From Lewinellaceae bacterium (lineage in GTDB: Bacteria; Bacteroidota; Bacteroidia; Chitinophagales; Saprospiraceae): a DNA stretch of 64,000 bases. The DNA is taken from NCBI GenBank assembly GCA_020636095.1, contig JACJYN010000002.1, positions 1,984,001 through 2,048,000 of the forward strand, in the 5' to 3' direction. Shown here piece by piece: positions 34,820 through 43,054 of the stretch. Numbering within the stretch: the stretch's first letter is position 1; each line of letters opens with the position of its first letter. Made by a program: the position numbers and the translations under genes. The notes under the pieces were generated by a model. It was not told the DNA's origin. It searched no databases and saw nothing but the letters and a program-made list of their open reading frames with translations.

Positions 34820-35716
34820 TCACATCCCCTCCAGCATTTCCAGCCGCAACCAATACTGGTCGGTATGCGCCTGCACCTCTTCGATCATATGCCGGTTTTC
34901 CGGCTGAAACAGCTGCTTGAAACGCCCCTGGTGCTTCATGCATTCCTCCACGGGAATATTTTTCACGGGGCGGTAGTTGATGGTGTAATGCTGGCGCTCT
35001 ATTTCAAAAAGGGGAAAAAGGCGGGTTTCCACCGCCAGCCGTCCGATGTGAATCGACATGGCGGGGTCCGTTTTATGTCCCGGAGGGCAGGGCCCGTCGA
35101 TCATGAGCAGGCGGAAACCCTGGGTGTGTTTTGCTTTTTCAACCTTCTTTCTCAGGTCGTCCAGAAAAGCCAGCGAGGCCGTGGCGGCGTAGGGCAGGTT
35201 GTGCGCCGCAATGATCCCCATCAGGTCCTTGGGCCATACGCGCTTGAAGCCGGCGCCGGGGTTGGTGGTCGTTACGGCGCCATAGGGTGTGGCGGTGCTC
35301 GACTGTATGCCGGTGTTCATATAAGCCCCGTTGTTGTTGACGATATAAAGGATATTCTCATTGCGGGCGGCTGCGCCGGAGAGGGCCTGCAGGCCGATAT
35401 CGAAGGTGCCGCCATCACCCGCGAGGATGACGACGGTAGTATCCTTCTTGCCCTGCCGGTCGAGTGCTGCCCGCACCCCGGTGGCCGTTGCCGGCGCCGC
35501 AGCGAAAACGGTATGCACCAGGTTGGCCTTCAACTCCTGAAGCGGATACGGCCCGGAAATAATGGAAAAACAAGAGGCCGGCGCCACGTAAACGGTGTCT
35601 TCTCCCAGTATACTGGCCAGGTGGCGGACGAGCAGGGACCAACCACAACCCCGGCAACTGAGGGCGCCGGAATACACTTTTTCATCTTTAATGAGGAATT
35701 CGAGTGCTGGTTTCAT
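34820..35716 (-). CDS. 2-oxoacid:acceptor oxidoreductase, beta (TPP-binding) subunit
   Basis: TPP-binding catalytic subunit of a pyruvate/2-oxoacid:ferredoxin-type oxidoreductase. 298 residues from ATG 35716; the longer frame upstream overlaps the alpha gene out of frame and is not used. The N-terminus has an Fe-S or structural cysteine pair (LSCRGCGWSLLVRHL), and the TPP/magnesium site is GDGGTFDIGLQALSGAAARN with VNNNGAYMNTGIQ. It forms a unit with the two genes upstream (order gamma-GltD-delta, alpha, beta on the minus strand). The 31-bp gap to the alpha gene fits one operon. Confidence 0.9.
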   Translation of the reverse strand: MKPALEFLIKDEKVYSGALSCRGCGWSLLVRHLASILGEDTVYVAPASCFSIISGPYPLQELKANLVHTVFAAAPATATGVRAALDRQGKKDTTVVILAGDGGTFDIGLQALSGAAARNENILYIVNNNGAYMNTGIQSSTATPYGAVTTTNPGAGFKRVWPKDLMGIIAAHNLPYAATASLAFLDDLRKKVEKAKHTQGFRLLMIDGPCPPGHKTDPAMSIHIGRLAVETRLFPLFEIERQHYTINYRPVKNIPVEECMKHQGRFKQLFQPENRHMIEEVQAHTDQYWLRLEMLEGM

Positions 35717-35747
35717 TATCTGGATATTCTTTTGGTTCGGAAAGTTT

Positions 35748-36959
35748 TCAGTCAACATCCACCCAATTGGCTTCTTCCGGATGTTGGAAGGCGCGATGGA
35801 TGATCTTTTCAATGGTTTCCGGAGGCACATCCTTGCCACCGGCGCCGGCGAAGAAATCGTACATTTTGTAATCCAAGCCATACAGGGCGCGTTTCATTTC
35901 CTGCATGATGGCGCCCTCCCGGTCCCCGAGGAAGTTGCGTTCCACCGTGGCGATGATGGCGTCTTGGGAGAGGGGCGCCAGCGCCCGGCGCACCGCCTCT
36001 CTTGGGAAGGGCTTAAAGAGGCGAAGTTTCAGCAGGCCAATTTCCGGGTAACTCCGGATGACTCCCCGCACCGTCGAGGTGATGCTGGAGAGGGTAACCA
36101 GGACAAGCCTGGTTTTCGGCCCGATATTAACCGCTTCTACATTAGTGTAGGGGCGGCCGAAATGAGCGCCAAAATCGATGCCGATCTCTTCGGCAATGGC
36201 TTCCACCTGGTTCATCGCCTTCCAGAAGCTGTAATTCATTTTATTGTAATACTCGGGAGGCAACAGCCCCCCAAAGGATTTCGGCTGCTTCATATCAATA
36301 GACATGGGGCCAGCCTGGATCGGTGGCAAAAAACGGTCGGCCAGGTTTTGATCAGGCATCCAAATATTCTCGCTGGTATGGCTCTGGTAGAAGGCATCGA
36401 GCACGACCAAAACCGGTATTTGCACCCTTTCGGTGAGCATATAGGCTTGAATGATGGTGTCCAGCACCTCCTGGGAACTCTCCCCGTAAAATTGAATCCA
36501 TCCGGTATCCCGCTGGGAGAGCGAGTCGGATTGGTCCGACCAGATGTTCCAGGGGATGGACGGCCGGCCGACGTTACAAACCACCATCGGAAGCCGGAAG
36601 TGGGCAATAGCCTGCAATACCTCATGGGCGTAGAACAGGCCCTGGCCTGCCGTTGCCGTGAAGACGCGCTCGCCACCAATGGCGGCGCCCATAGCGGCGG
36701 CAAAAACAGAGTGTTCACTATCCATATTGATATAAGTCGCATCGAGTTTACCTTCGGATACCAGTTCCGAAAGGCGCTCTACGATAGTGGTTTGGGGCGT
36801 AATGGGATAGGCGGGAATGAAGCCTGCCCGGCACAGGCGGGCGGCTTCGGCAGCGGCATAGTTGCCCTTCATCACCATCTGAACATGGCGAGGGTATCTC
36901 GGGCTATCCAGGAAGGGTTCCTCTAAAGTGATACTATTCTGGCTGTTTTCCTTTTTCAT
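35748..36959 (-). CDS. 2-oxoacid:acceptor oxidoreductase, alpha subunit
   Basis: A 403-residue alpha subunit carrying the pyrimidine-binding and core domains of the 2-oxoacid oxidoreductase. Start at 36959 (MKKENSQNSITLEEPFLD), overlapping the 3' end of the gamma fusion gene by 4 bp. Family features: MKGNYAAAEAARLCRAGFIPAYPITPQTTIVERLSE, MDSEHSVFAAAMGAAIGGERVFTATAGQGL, MVVCNVGRPSIPWNIWSDQSD. Length is normal for separate alpha subunits. Together with the beta subunit it decarboxylates a 2-oxoacid to an acyl-CoA; the particular acid (pyruvate, 2-oxoglutarate, phenylglyoxylate or branched-chain) is not determined from sequence. Confidence 0.92.
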   Translation of the reverse strand: MKKENSQNSITLEEPFLDSPRYPRHVQMVMKGNYAAAEAARLCRAGFIPAYPITPQTTIVERLSELVSEGKLDATYINMDSEHSVFAAAMGAAIGGERVFTATAGQGLFYAHEVLQAIAHFRLPMVVCNVGRPSIPWNIWSDQSDSLSQRDTGWIQFYGESSQEVLDTIIQAYMLTERVQIPVLVVLDAFYQSHTSENIWMPDQNLADRFLPPIQAGPMSIDMKQPKSFGGLLPPEYYNKMNYSFWKAMNQVEAIAEEIGIDFGAHFGRPYTNVEAVNIGPKTRLVLVTLSSITSTVRGVIRSYPEIGLLKLRLFKPFPREAVRRALAPLSQDAIIATVERNFLGDREGAIMQEMKRALYGLDYKMYDFFAGAGGKDVPPETIEKIIHRAFQHPEEANWVDVD

Positions 36960-39226
36960 AATACTGCTTCTGTTAGTTGAAACTGCATAGCTGAACAGGG
37001 GCACTCCTGGACGCAGATACCGCATCCTTTGCAATAGTCGTAATCAATGCGCAAGCGGCCTTCTTCATCGACATGGATAGCGGCGTCGGGGCAGAAATTA
37101 TAGCAGTTGCCACAGCTGAAGCATTCCCCGCAGTGGAGGCAGCGAGCCGTTTCGGCCACCACCTCCTCCTCATCCATACCTTTGGATACCTCGCTAAAAT
37201 CGCCGGCCAGGCTCCTGGCATGGTGCAGCTTGTTGTAATGCCGCGCCATGGGCAGGTAATAAGAATAATTGATGTCCTTGGGAAGGACGACTTCCGGCAA
37301 AGTTTCCTCTTCGTGGTAGGGCTGGCCCCGCAGGTAGGCATGGACTTCTTCTGCCACTTTGTTGCCACTGCCGATGGCTTCGGCAACCGTGCCGCCCCAG
37401 GCCATATCGCCTGCGCAGAAAACGGAGGCGCCGCTTTCCAGTTCGATGTACCCCTGCTTGGGTTCCACCGGCTGCGGGCCAAGGGCGAAGAGGTCGGAGC
37501 GTTGTCCGATGGCTTTGATCACCCGGTCAACCAGGATGATCTGTTCAGAGCCGGGAACCGGGATCGGCCGCCGGCGGCCGGATTGGTCAGGCTCGCCCAT
37601 TTCCATTTTGATGAGGGTCAGCGCTACTTTCGCCGGCCCGGCCGGGGCGAGGGCCACCGGAGCGGAAAGGAACTCAATCCTGACGCCTTCCAGCAGGGCT
37701 TCCTTTACCTCCTGAGGGATGGCCGGCATCTCTCTGATGGTCCGCCGGTAGTAGATGGTGGGTACTGCGCCCAGGCGAAGCAGGGTACGGGCAACGTCGA
37801 TCGCCGTGTTGCCCCCGCCGATAATGGCTACTTCCTGCCCCTTGTGCAGGCCGTCAGTATCGTGGTCGAGCTTGAACTCGCGCAGGAAGTTGATGCCATC
37901 GCGGGCGAATTCTTCGCCTTCGATCCGCAACGGGCTCCCGATGTGGGAACCGGTTGCCGTGATGATGGCTTCGAAGCGGCCGGCCAGGCTTTCAACACTC
38001 ACTTTTTTGTTGAGCTCTATTTTTACACCTCTTTGTTCGATGCGTTGAATCTCGCGGCCGAGCACCTCATCGGGGAGGCGGAACCGGGGGATGCCGGTGC
38101 GCATCATGCCGCCGGCGTAGGGAAGCGCCTCGAAAACAGTGGTAGCGTAGCCTTTTTCACAGAGCCGCAGAGCCGCCGTCAGGCCAGCCGGCCCCGAGCC
38201 GATGATAGCGACGCGTTCTTCGTGCCGCACCTCTGCCGGCTCTTCCCCGGCCGCCGCTGCGGCCCGGTCGCCCAGAAAGCGTTCGATGGCGCCGATATTG
38301 AGGCCCCTGTCCAACTCATTTCGGTTGCAGTTTTGCTCACAGAAATTCGGGCAGACCCGTCCGCAAATGGACGGAAAGGGGTTAAACCGGTTGATCAGCT
38401 CGTAGGCCTCGTCAAATCGCTTTTCGGAGGTGAGCCGTACGAAACCCCGCACATCGGTACCCGCCGGGCAGCTCGAATTGCAGGGCGCCGGCCGCACATC
38501 GTAGGTGGGCGTAATCATACGCCAGTTGCCCGTTTTGTTCTTCGACAGGGGTTCCGACCAGGAAGGGGCTTCCAACCCGGTAATTTCGGCAGGGATGTCG
38601 AAATCCAGGTCTTCCAGTTTTTTGGTAGCCCTGGCCGGTTTGGCGTGCAGCGCCTCGATCAGATACTGGTTGCGGCCATTGGGGCCGCTGACCGACCGAA
38701 GCGCCTGCGCTGCCGCCTCCATGTTTGCTTCTGGCTTTGCCGGCACGTTTTCTTTTATGGCCTGCTGAACGATTTCCAGGCTCACTTCAAAAATCCGGGC
38801 CAAAGCGCCGATCATAGCTGCATTGACAATAGGTAAGGATTTGCTGCCCAACCCCAGGTCTGTTGAAAGGCGGGTAGCCGGTACTGTGTAGGCCGCCCTG
38901 TTCAATCCGGCAAAGGCTTCAACCGGCCGTTCCGTATTGATCAAAACGGCGCCGGATTCCCGCAACCCATCAAAGACGGGAACTTGCTCCAGCAGGCTTT
39001 CATCGAAGACCACTACCAGATTGGGCTGGTAAATATTACTTCGGTTGAGGATTTCTTTTTTGGCTACCCGAAGAAAGGCTTGTATGGGCGCCCCGGTTCG
39101 CTCAACGCCGAAGGCGGGAAAAGCCTGGACCTGAAAGTTGCCAAGCTTGCTGAATATTTTGGCCAATATCTCGAAGGCGGTTACCATCCCTTGTCCGCCT
39201 CTGGCATGGCCGCGAATTTCTAACAT
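36956..39226 (-). CDS. Fused gamma subunit, GltD-like NAD(P)H flavoprotein and ferredoxin delta subunit of 2-oxoacid oxidoreductase
   Basis: A 756-residue fusion of three normally separate parts. Residues about 1-185 are the gamma subunit (MLEIRGHARGGQGMVTAFEI). Residues about 240-660 are a GltD-like module: cysteine clusters (CNSSCPAG; ICGRVCPNFCEQNC), FAD site VAIIGSGPAGLTAALRL, NAD(P)H site VAIIGGGNTAIDVARTLLRLG, C-terminal FAD contact FCAGDMAWGG. Residues about 690-745 are a two-cluster ferredoxin (CLHCGECFSCGNC and CKGCGICVQECP with Cys732, 735, 738, 742). The sequence suggests electrons pass to NAD(P)+ without free ferredoxin, as in the phenylglyoxylate:NAD+ oxidoreductase of Azoarcus, where these parts are separate proteins. 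First gene of the operon. Confidence 0.92.
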   Translation of the reverse strand: MLEIRGHARGGQGMVTAFEILAKIFSKLGNFQVQAFPAFGVERTGAPIQAFLRVAKKEILNRSNIYQPNLVVVFDESLLEQVPVFDGLRESGAVLINTERPVEAFAGLNRAAYTVPATRLSTDLGLGSKSLPIVNAAMIGALARIFEVSLEIVQQAIKENVPAKPEANMEAAAQALRSVSGPNGRNQYLIEALHAKPARATKKLEDLDFDIPAEITGLEAPSWSEPLSKNKTGNWRMITPTYDVRPAPCNSSCPAGTDVRGFVRLTSEKRFDEAYELINRFNPFPSICGRVCPNFCEQNCNRNELDRGLNIGAIERFLGDRAAAAAGEEPAEVRHEERVAIIGSGPAGLTAALRLCEKGYATTVFEALPYAGGMMRTGIPRFRLPDEVLGREIQRIEQRGVKIELNKKVSVESLAGRFEAIITATGSHIGSPLRIEGEEFARDGINFLREFKLDHDTDGLHKGQEVAIIGGGNTAIDVARTLLRLGAVPTIYYRRTIREMPAIPQEVKEALLEGVRIEFLSAPVALAPAGPAKVALTLIKMEMGEPDQSGRRRPIPVPGSEQIILVDRVIKAIGQRSDLFALGPQPVEPKQGYIELESGASVFCAGDMAWGGTVAEAIGSGNKVAEEVHAYLRGQPYHEEETLPEVVLPKDINYSYYLPMARHYNKLHHARSLAGDFSEVSKGMDEEEVVAETARCLHCGECFSCGNCYNFCPDAAIHVDEEGRLRIDYDYCKGCGICVQECPCSAMQFQLTEAVL

Positions 39227-39260
39227 AAGCTATGTTTTTTGATTCGCGAAATTGTCTGTT

Positions 39261-39326
39261 GGCCCTGAGGATTGTGTTTCCAGCTGCTATATCTTGGCGA
39301 AACAGCCGGAAACACAATGCCAGGGC
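39261..39326. repeat. Long hairpin upstream of the oxidoreductase operon
   Basis: ATTGTGTTTCCAGCTG (39271-39286) and CAGCCGGAAACACAAT (39303-39318) pair at 15 of 16 positions, and GCCCTG/CAGGGC extend the stem outward with small bulges. It lies between the small membrane protein gene and the oxidoreductase operon, both minus-strand. It could be a terminator-like structure (no T-run), a leader element, or a shortened form of the intergenic palindromes seen elsewhere. Confidence 0.55.
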
Positions 39327-39435
39327 GTTTTCAAAGAGCATGGGCCTTTGGGCCTCTTAAGCGTTTTAATATTAGCAGATTTCCGAGTGCTTTGGAATGA
39401 CAATTGTTTGCTAAGCCCTTGATCTTTGTCATTTG

Positions 39436-39873
39436 CTATTTGAACCGGAAGCATCTGGCAAACCGCCTTTTCCACCCCCAGACACTGATCCACCAGAACA
39501 GCAGGCGAAAGGGCCAGGTGATCCACATCAGGATCAGTACTATGGCCACTATTATAAAAAAGGTGATCCAGATTCCCAGGATTAACGCCACCCATCCGGG
39601 AAGGCCTCCTGCTGTTTCTGAAAATTGCCGGAGTAGCAGCCAGATTAAACCAAAACCAACAGCAAGGCCGAAAGCCAAATGGAGTAGTTTGCGGCTGTAT
39701 CGTTTGAGTTGCCGGTAATGGTATCGAATCCTGGCGCGAAGGAAGGGCTTCTGCGGATCAGGTTGGCTGACCTCCTCTGGGCATTTTGCCGGGTGAGGAA
39801 TGAAAATGGCAGCCAGGGATGGCTGAGGGATGGCAATGGCGATCCCAATCAGAAGAGTGAGTAAAGCGCGCAT
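39436..39873 (-). CDS. Small membrane protein with signal peptide, unknown function
   Basis: A 145-residue protein from ATG 39873 (MRALLTLLIGIAIAIPQPSLA, a signal peptide). A basic middle (RARIRYHYRQLKRYSRKLLH) precedes two hydrophobic helices (HLAFGLAVGFGLIWLLL and VALILGIWITFFIIVAIVLILM) and a Trp-rich basic end (FRLLFWWISVWGWKRRFARC). I recognise no family. It could be an envelope stress or assembly factor; there is no functional context apart from the downstream oxidoreductase operon 200 bp away. Confidence 0.65.
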   Translation of the reverse strand: MRALLTLLIGIAIAIPQPSLAAIFIPHPAKCPEEVSQPDPQKPFLRARIRYHYRQLKRYSRKLLHLAFGLAVGFGLIWLLLRQFSETAGGLPGWVALILGIWITFFIIVAIVLILMWITWPFRLLFWWISVWGWKRRFARCFRFK

Positions 39874-39984
39874 TTTTTTTATACATAACTCCAGGAATGT
39901 GGAGAAATTTTGCGCCAGTCCAAACTTAACTTTTTTGTAGCTACCTTCCATTTTGAAACGCGAATGACTTTGGTTCAGCTGACC

Positions 39985-40389
39985 TTACCGCTGTATCAGG
40001 AAGCGTTCAACCTGCCGGGTATCCTTCGTTTGAATACTCAGGTAGTAAACCCCCTGGCCCAGTTCAGCTGCTGGAATGGGGATTTCATTCCTACCCGCTG
40101 ACAGCGGGGTTGTTCCCATAGCCCGGCTGCGCCCCAGTTGATCCAGGAGGAACAGCCCAGCTTCCTGCTCCACCGGGCTTTCGATGGTAGCCAACAGCCA
40201 GTCGTTGGCCGGATTAGGATGCAATCCCACTTTCATTTCCGGCATCGTGGAAGCGGCCCGGTTATTATTCGAAGTGGATTCTGCACGGAATCCTTTGTCC
40301 CGAAACAGGTCGTAGTCGCACTCCAGGTACACCCGCACGCAATTACCGGCGTTGCGGTTGAGAGGCGCCCTAACGGAGGGCAGAAGCAT
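39985..40389 (-). pseudogene. Remnant of a type IX-secreted protein (C-terminal sorting domain)
   Basis: A 134-residue frame with no signal peptide; an in-frame stop lies two codons before the ATG. Residues 1-35 contain NCVRVYLECDYDLFRDKG, a segment I associate with the region preceding the catalytic domain of secreted Bacteroidota metalloproteases. Residues 50-134 are a type A T9SS sorting domain: VGLHPNPANDWLLATIESP, a GR-type beta-strand pattern, and the ending GVYYLSIQTKDTRQVERFLIQR. The middle of the parent protein is missing, so an internal deletion has joined an N-terminal-proximal piece to the sorting tail. It is unlikely to be exported. A short functional protein cannot be fully excluded. 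Confidence 0.65.
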
Positions 40390-40516
40390 GTTTTAACCTA
40401 AGGATTTGGGAAAATGGAGTTTAGCTGAAAGCTCAGGCTTTAAATATAGAAAATTATCGTATTGAAAAAACTTTCCTGACGGTTTTTTCAATTAAAGACC
40501 TGAACGCTAAGAGCTT

Positions 40517-40556
40517 GTTCAAATTTCGTTTTTGAGGCGAAGGATGAAATTTGAAC
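40517..40556. repeat. Short palindrome, possible deletion derivative of the dispersed element
   Basis: GTTCAAATTTC (40517-40527) and GAAATTTGAAC (40546-40556) are perfectly complementary, and the 18-nt centre reads GTTTTTGAGGCGAAGGAT, with a GAGGCG word like the core of copies 2-3. The left side also begins GAGCTTGTT as copy 1 does. It lies upstream of dapD. Confidence 0.4.
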
Positions 40557-40568
40557 ATACGCTAAAAC

Positions 40569-40599
40569 TTTCAAAGCTGCACCCAGTCTTGTATCTTCG
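40569..40599 (+). promoter_or_regulatory. Candidate promoter for dapD
   Basis: TTTC (40569-40572), 19 nt, TATCTTCG (40592-40599), close to the Bacteroidota TTTG-N19-TAnnTTTG consensus (one mismatch in each box). A start near 40606 would leave a short leader before the dapD ATG (40622/40625) and argues against an earlier in-frame start at 40532. Confidence 0.45.
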
Positions 40600-40621
40600 C
40601 GGAAAATCAATCAGAATCCCG

Positions 40622-41440
40622 ATGATGAATCTTCAGCAGATCATAGAAGAAGCCTGGCAAGACCACAGCAGGCTGTCCATTAAGCCTGTTCAGGAAGCCA
40701 TTCACCAGGTCATGGAACTACTCGACCAGGGGAAAGTGCGCGTGGCGGAGCCTACTGAAGCCGGTGAATGGAAAGTCAACGAATGGGTCAAGAAAGCCGT
40801 TGTGTTGTACTTCCCGCTGCAACAAATGAAAACCATTGAAGTAGGCCCTTTCGAGTTCCACGACAAGATACCACTGAAGAAAAATTACGCCGGGCTGGGC
40901 GTTCGGGTGGTGCCTCACGCCATTGCCCGTTTTGGGGCCTACCTGGAAAAAGGCGTCATTATGATGCCCAGTTATGTCAACCTGGGCGCCTGGGTAGGCA
41001 GCGGCACCATGGTCGATACCTGGGCGACCGTTGGCTCCTGTGCTCAGATCGGCCGCAACGTACACCTCAGCGGTGGCGTGGGCATAGGCGGGGTACTGGA
41101 ACCTCCACAGGCAGCTCCGACCATCATCGAGGATGATTGCTTCATCGGCTCCCGCAGTATCGTCGTGGAGGGAGTCCGGGTGGAAAAAGAGGCTGTGCTG
41201 GGAGCCAACGTCGTACTCACCCAGTCTACCCGCATTATTGACGTAACCGGGCCGGAGCCGGTTACCTATAAAGGCCGGGTGCCGGCGCGATCGGTCGTTA
41301 TTCCCGGCGCCTACTCCAAGCAATTTCCCGCCGGAACCTATCAGGTGGCTTGCGCGTTGATCATCGGGCAACGCCAGGAAAGCACCAATAAAAAGGTTTC
41401 GCTGAATTCGGCATTGAGGGAGTATGGAGTGGCGGTGTAA
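40622..41440 (+). CDS. dapD: 2,3,4,5-tetrahydropyridine-2,6-dicarboxylate N-succinyltransferase
   Basis: Transfers succinyl from succinyl-CoA to tetrahydrodipicolinate in the diaminopimelate/lysine pathway. 272 residues from ATG 40622 (MMNLQQIIEEAWQDHSRLS; the second ATG is equally possible). The helical N-terminal domain contains GEWKVNEWVKKAVVLYFPL; the left-handed beta-helix follows with hexapeptide turns GAWVGSGTMVDTWATVGSCAQIG and GGVGIGGVLEPPQAAP, IIEDDCFIGSRSIVVEGVRV, ending KTxxS-like STNKKVSLNSALR. Length and motifs are normal. pth follows after 37 bp, so both may be transcribed together. Confidence 0.95.
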   Translation: MMNLQQIIEEAWQDHSRLSIKPVQEAIHQVMELLDQGKVRVAEPTEAGEWKVNEWVKKAVVLYFPLQQMKTIEVGPFEFHDKIPLKKNYAGLGVRVVPHAIARFGAYLEKGVIMMPSYVNLGAWVGSGTMVDTWATVGSCAQIGRNVHLSGGVGIGGVLEPPQAAPTIIEDDCFIGSRSIVVEGVRVEKEAVLGANVVLTQSTRIIDVTGPEPVTYKGRVPARSVVIPGAYSKQFPAGTYQVACALIIGQRQESTNKKVSLNSALREYGVAV

Positions 41441-41477
41441 ACTATTTGGAAAACGAGAAAAGACAGAAGCGGACCCA

Positions 41478-42038
41478 ATGAAGTACCTGATCGTTGGCCT
41501 GGGTAATATAGGAGCCAAGTACGAAGATACCCGTCACAACATTGGCTTTAATGTGGTGGACACCCTCGCCAAAGCATTTGATGCAGAGTGGAAAACAGAT
41601 ACCCTGGGAGACGTAACCTCCTTCCGGCACAAGGGGCGTACTTTTGTGTTGCTCAAGCCCTCCACCTATATGAACCTCAGCGGCAAATCGGTGCGCTACT
41701 GGCTGCAAAAAGAGAAGGTGGACAAAAACCGCTTGCTCGTCATCGTCGACGACCTCAATCTGGACTTCGGCAAGCTGCGGTTGCGGGGTAAAGGCAGCGA
41801 TGGGGGGCACAACGGACTGAAAGACATCGACCAGGCCACCGGCGGTAACAACTATGCCCGCCTCCGGATCGGCATCGGGAGCGAATTCGGCCGGGGGAAG
41901 CAGGTGGACTATGTGCTAAGCGAATGGTCGGGCGAAGAAGCCGCGCAACTACCGGAAATTCTTGACAGCGCCGCCGATGCTGCCAAGGCTTTCGGCACTA
42001 TCGGCCTGCAGCACGCGATGAATCAGTTCAATAGGTAA
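41478..42038 (+). CDS. pth: Peptidyl-tRNA hydrolase
   Basis: Cleaves peptidyl-tRNA released from stalled ribosomes, recycling tRNA. 186 residues from ATG 41478, where the conserved start MKYLIVGLGNIGAKYEDTRH begins; the catalytic His is in TRHNIGF. Further motifs: LLKPSTYMNLSGKSVRYW, VDDLNLDFGKLRLRGKGSDGGHNGLKDI, and RLRIGIGSEFGRGKQVDYVLSEWS. All catalytic-site residues expected of bacterial Pth are visible. Confidence 0.96.
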   Translation: MKYLIVGLGNIGAKYEDTRHNIGFNVVDTLAKAFDAEWKTDTLGDVTSFRHKGRTFVLLKPSTYMNLSGKSVRYWLQKEKVDKNRLLVIVDDLNLDFGKLRLRGKGSDGGHNGLKDIDQATGGNNYARLRIGIGSEFGRGKQVDYVLSEWSGEEAAQLPEILDSAADAAKAFGTIGLQHAMNQFNR

Positions 42039-42085
42039 GCCTTTATTTGGCGGTTATTTCCTATTTTCGCTAAAAAAGATTCCCT

Positions 42086-43042
42086 ATGCAAAAATCCAGA
42101 CGCACCTTTATTCGCGAATCCGGCCTTATTGTTGCCGGCTTGTCCCTTTATGGGCTCTCTGCCTGTAGCAATGAAAATCAAAGTGATGTGGAAAATGTAG
42201 AAATACCTGAAGGGCTTTTCTTCAATATTTCTCTGGCCCAATGGTCCCTGCACAAGGCGCTGAAGAGTGGCAAAATGGATAATCTCGATTTTGCCGCTAT
42301 GGCCAAAAAAGATTTCGGCATCCATGCGGTGGAATACGTCTCGCAATTTTTCCAGGATAAGGCCAAGGATAAGGCTTACCTGGCCGAGATGAAAAAGCGC
42401 GCCGATGATAATGGCGTGAAAAGCCTGCTTATCATGATCGACAACGAAGGAGATCTGGGAAGCACGGATGAAGAGGCTCGTGCGCAGGCCGTTGCCAATC
42501 ACTACCAGTGGCTCGATGCAGCCAAATTTCTGGGATGCCATTCGATTCGGGTGAATGCCGCCGGGCAGGGAGAGCCCGGCGATGTGGCCCAGGCGGCCGT
42601 CCGAAGCCTGCAGCAGTTGGGAGAATATGCCGGCCAGCTGGAACTCAATGTACTGGTGGAAAACCACGGCGGATATTCCTCCGACGGCCAGTGGCTCTCC
42701 CTCATCATGAAGGCCCTGAACCGGCCCAACGTGGGGACCCTTCCCGACTTCGGCAACTTCTGCCTTGAAAAAGACAAGGATGGAAAGTGCATCAAGGAAT
42801 ACAACCGCTACGATGGGCTGCATGACCTGCTGCCTTTCGCCAAGGGGGTTAGCGCCAAGTCCTACGCCTTCGACGAGCAGGGAAAGGAAACAACCATCGA
42901 CTACGGTAAGATGTTGAAGCTGGTCAAAGAGGCCGGATACACGGGGCACATCGGTATTGAGTTCGAAGGAGAAGACAGTGAGGCAAACGGCATCCTCGCC
43001 ACCAAACGCCTGCTGGTTGAAGAAGGAATGAAATTGTCATAA
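42086..43042 (+). CDS. Tat-type exported sugar phosphate isomerase/epimerase-like lipoprotein
   Basis: A 318-residue xylose-isomerase-like TIM-barrel protein. The N-terminus has a twin-arginine signal (QKSRRTFIRESGLIVAGLS) ending in a lipobox-like LSACS near residue 27, so it is exported folded and perhaps lipidated. Barrel motifs: ISLAQWSLHKALKSGKMDN, HAVEYVSQFF, LGCHSIRVNA, VLVENHGGYSSDG, VGTLPDFGNFC, GYTGHIGIEFEGE with metal-ligand Glu/His/Asp positions. Such proteins isomerise or epimerise sugars taken in from the outer membrane. The substrate is not readable. A TATTTTCG -7-like element lies just before the gene. lptC follows after 12 bp. Confidence 0.88.
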   Translation: MQKSRRTFIRESGLIVAGLSLYGLSACSNENQSDVENVEIPEGLFFNISLAQWSLHKALKSGKMDNLDFAAMAKKDFGIHAVEYVSQFFQDKAKDKAYLAEMKKRADDNGVKSLLIMIDNEGDLGSTDEEARAQAVANHYQWLDAAKFLGCHSIRVNAAGQGEPGDVAQAAVRSLQQLGEYAGQLELNVLVENHGGYSSDGQWLSLIMKALNRPNVGTLPDFGNFCLEKDKDGKCIKEYNRYDGLHDLLPFAKGVSAKSYAFDEQGKETTIDYGKMLKLVKEAGYTGHIGIEFEGEDSEANGILATKRLLVEEGMKLS

Positions 43043-43054
43043 AAAGAACACGGA

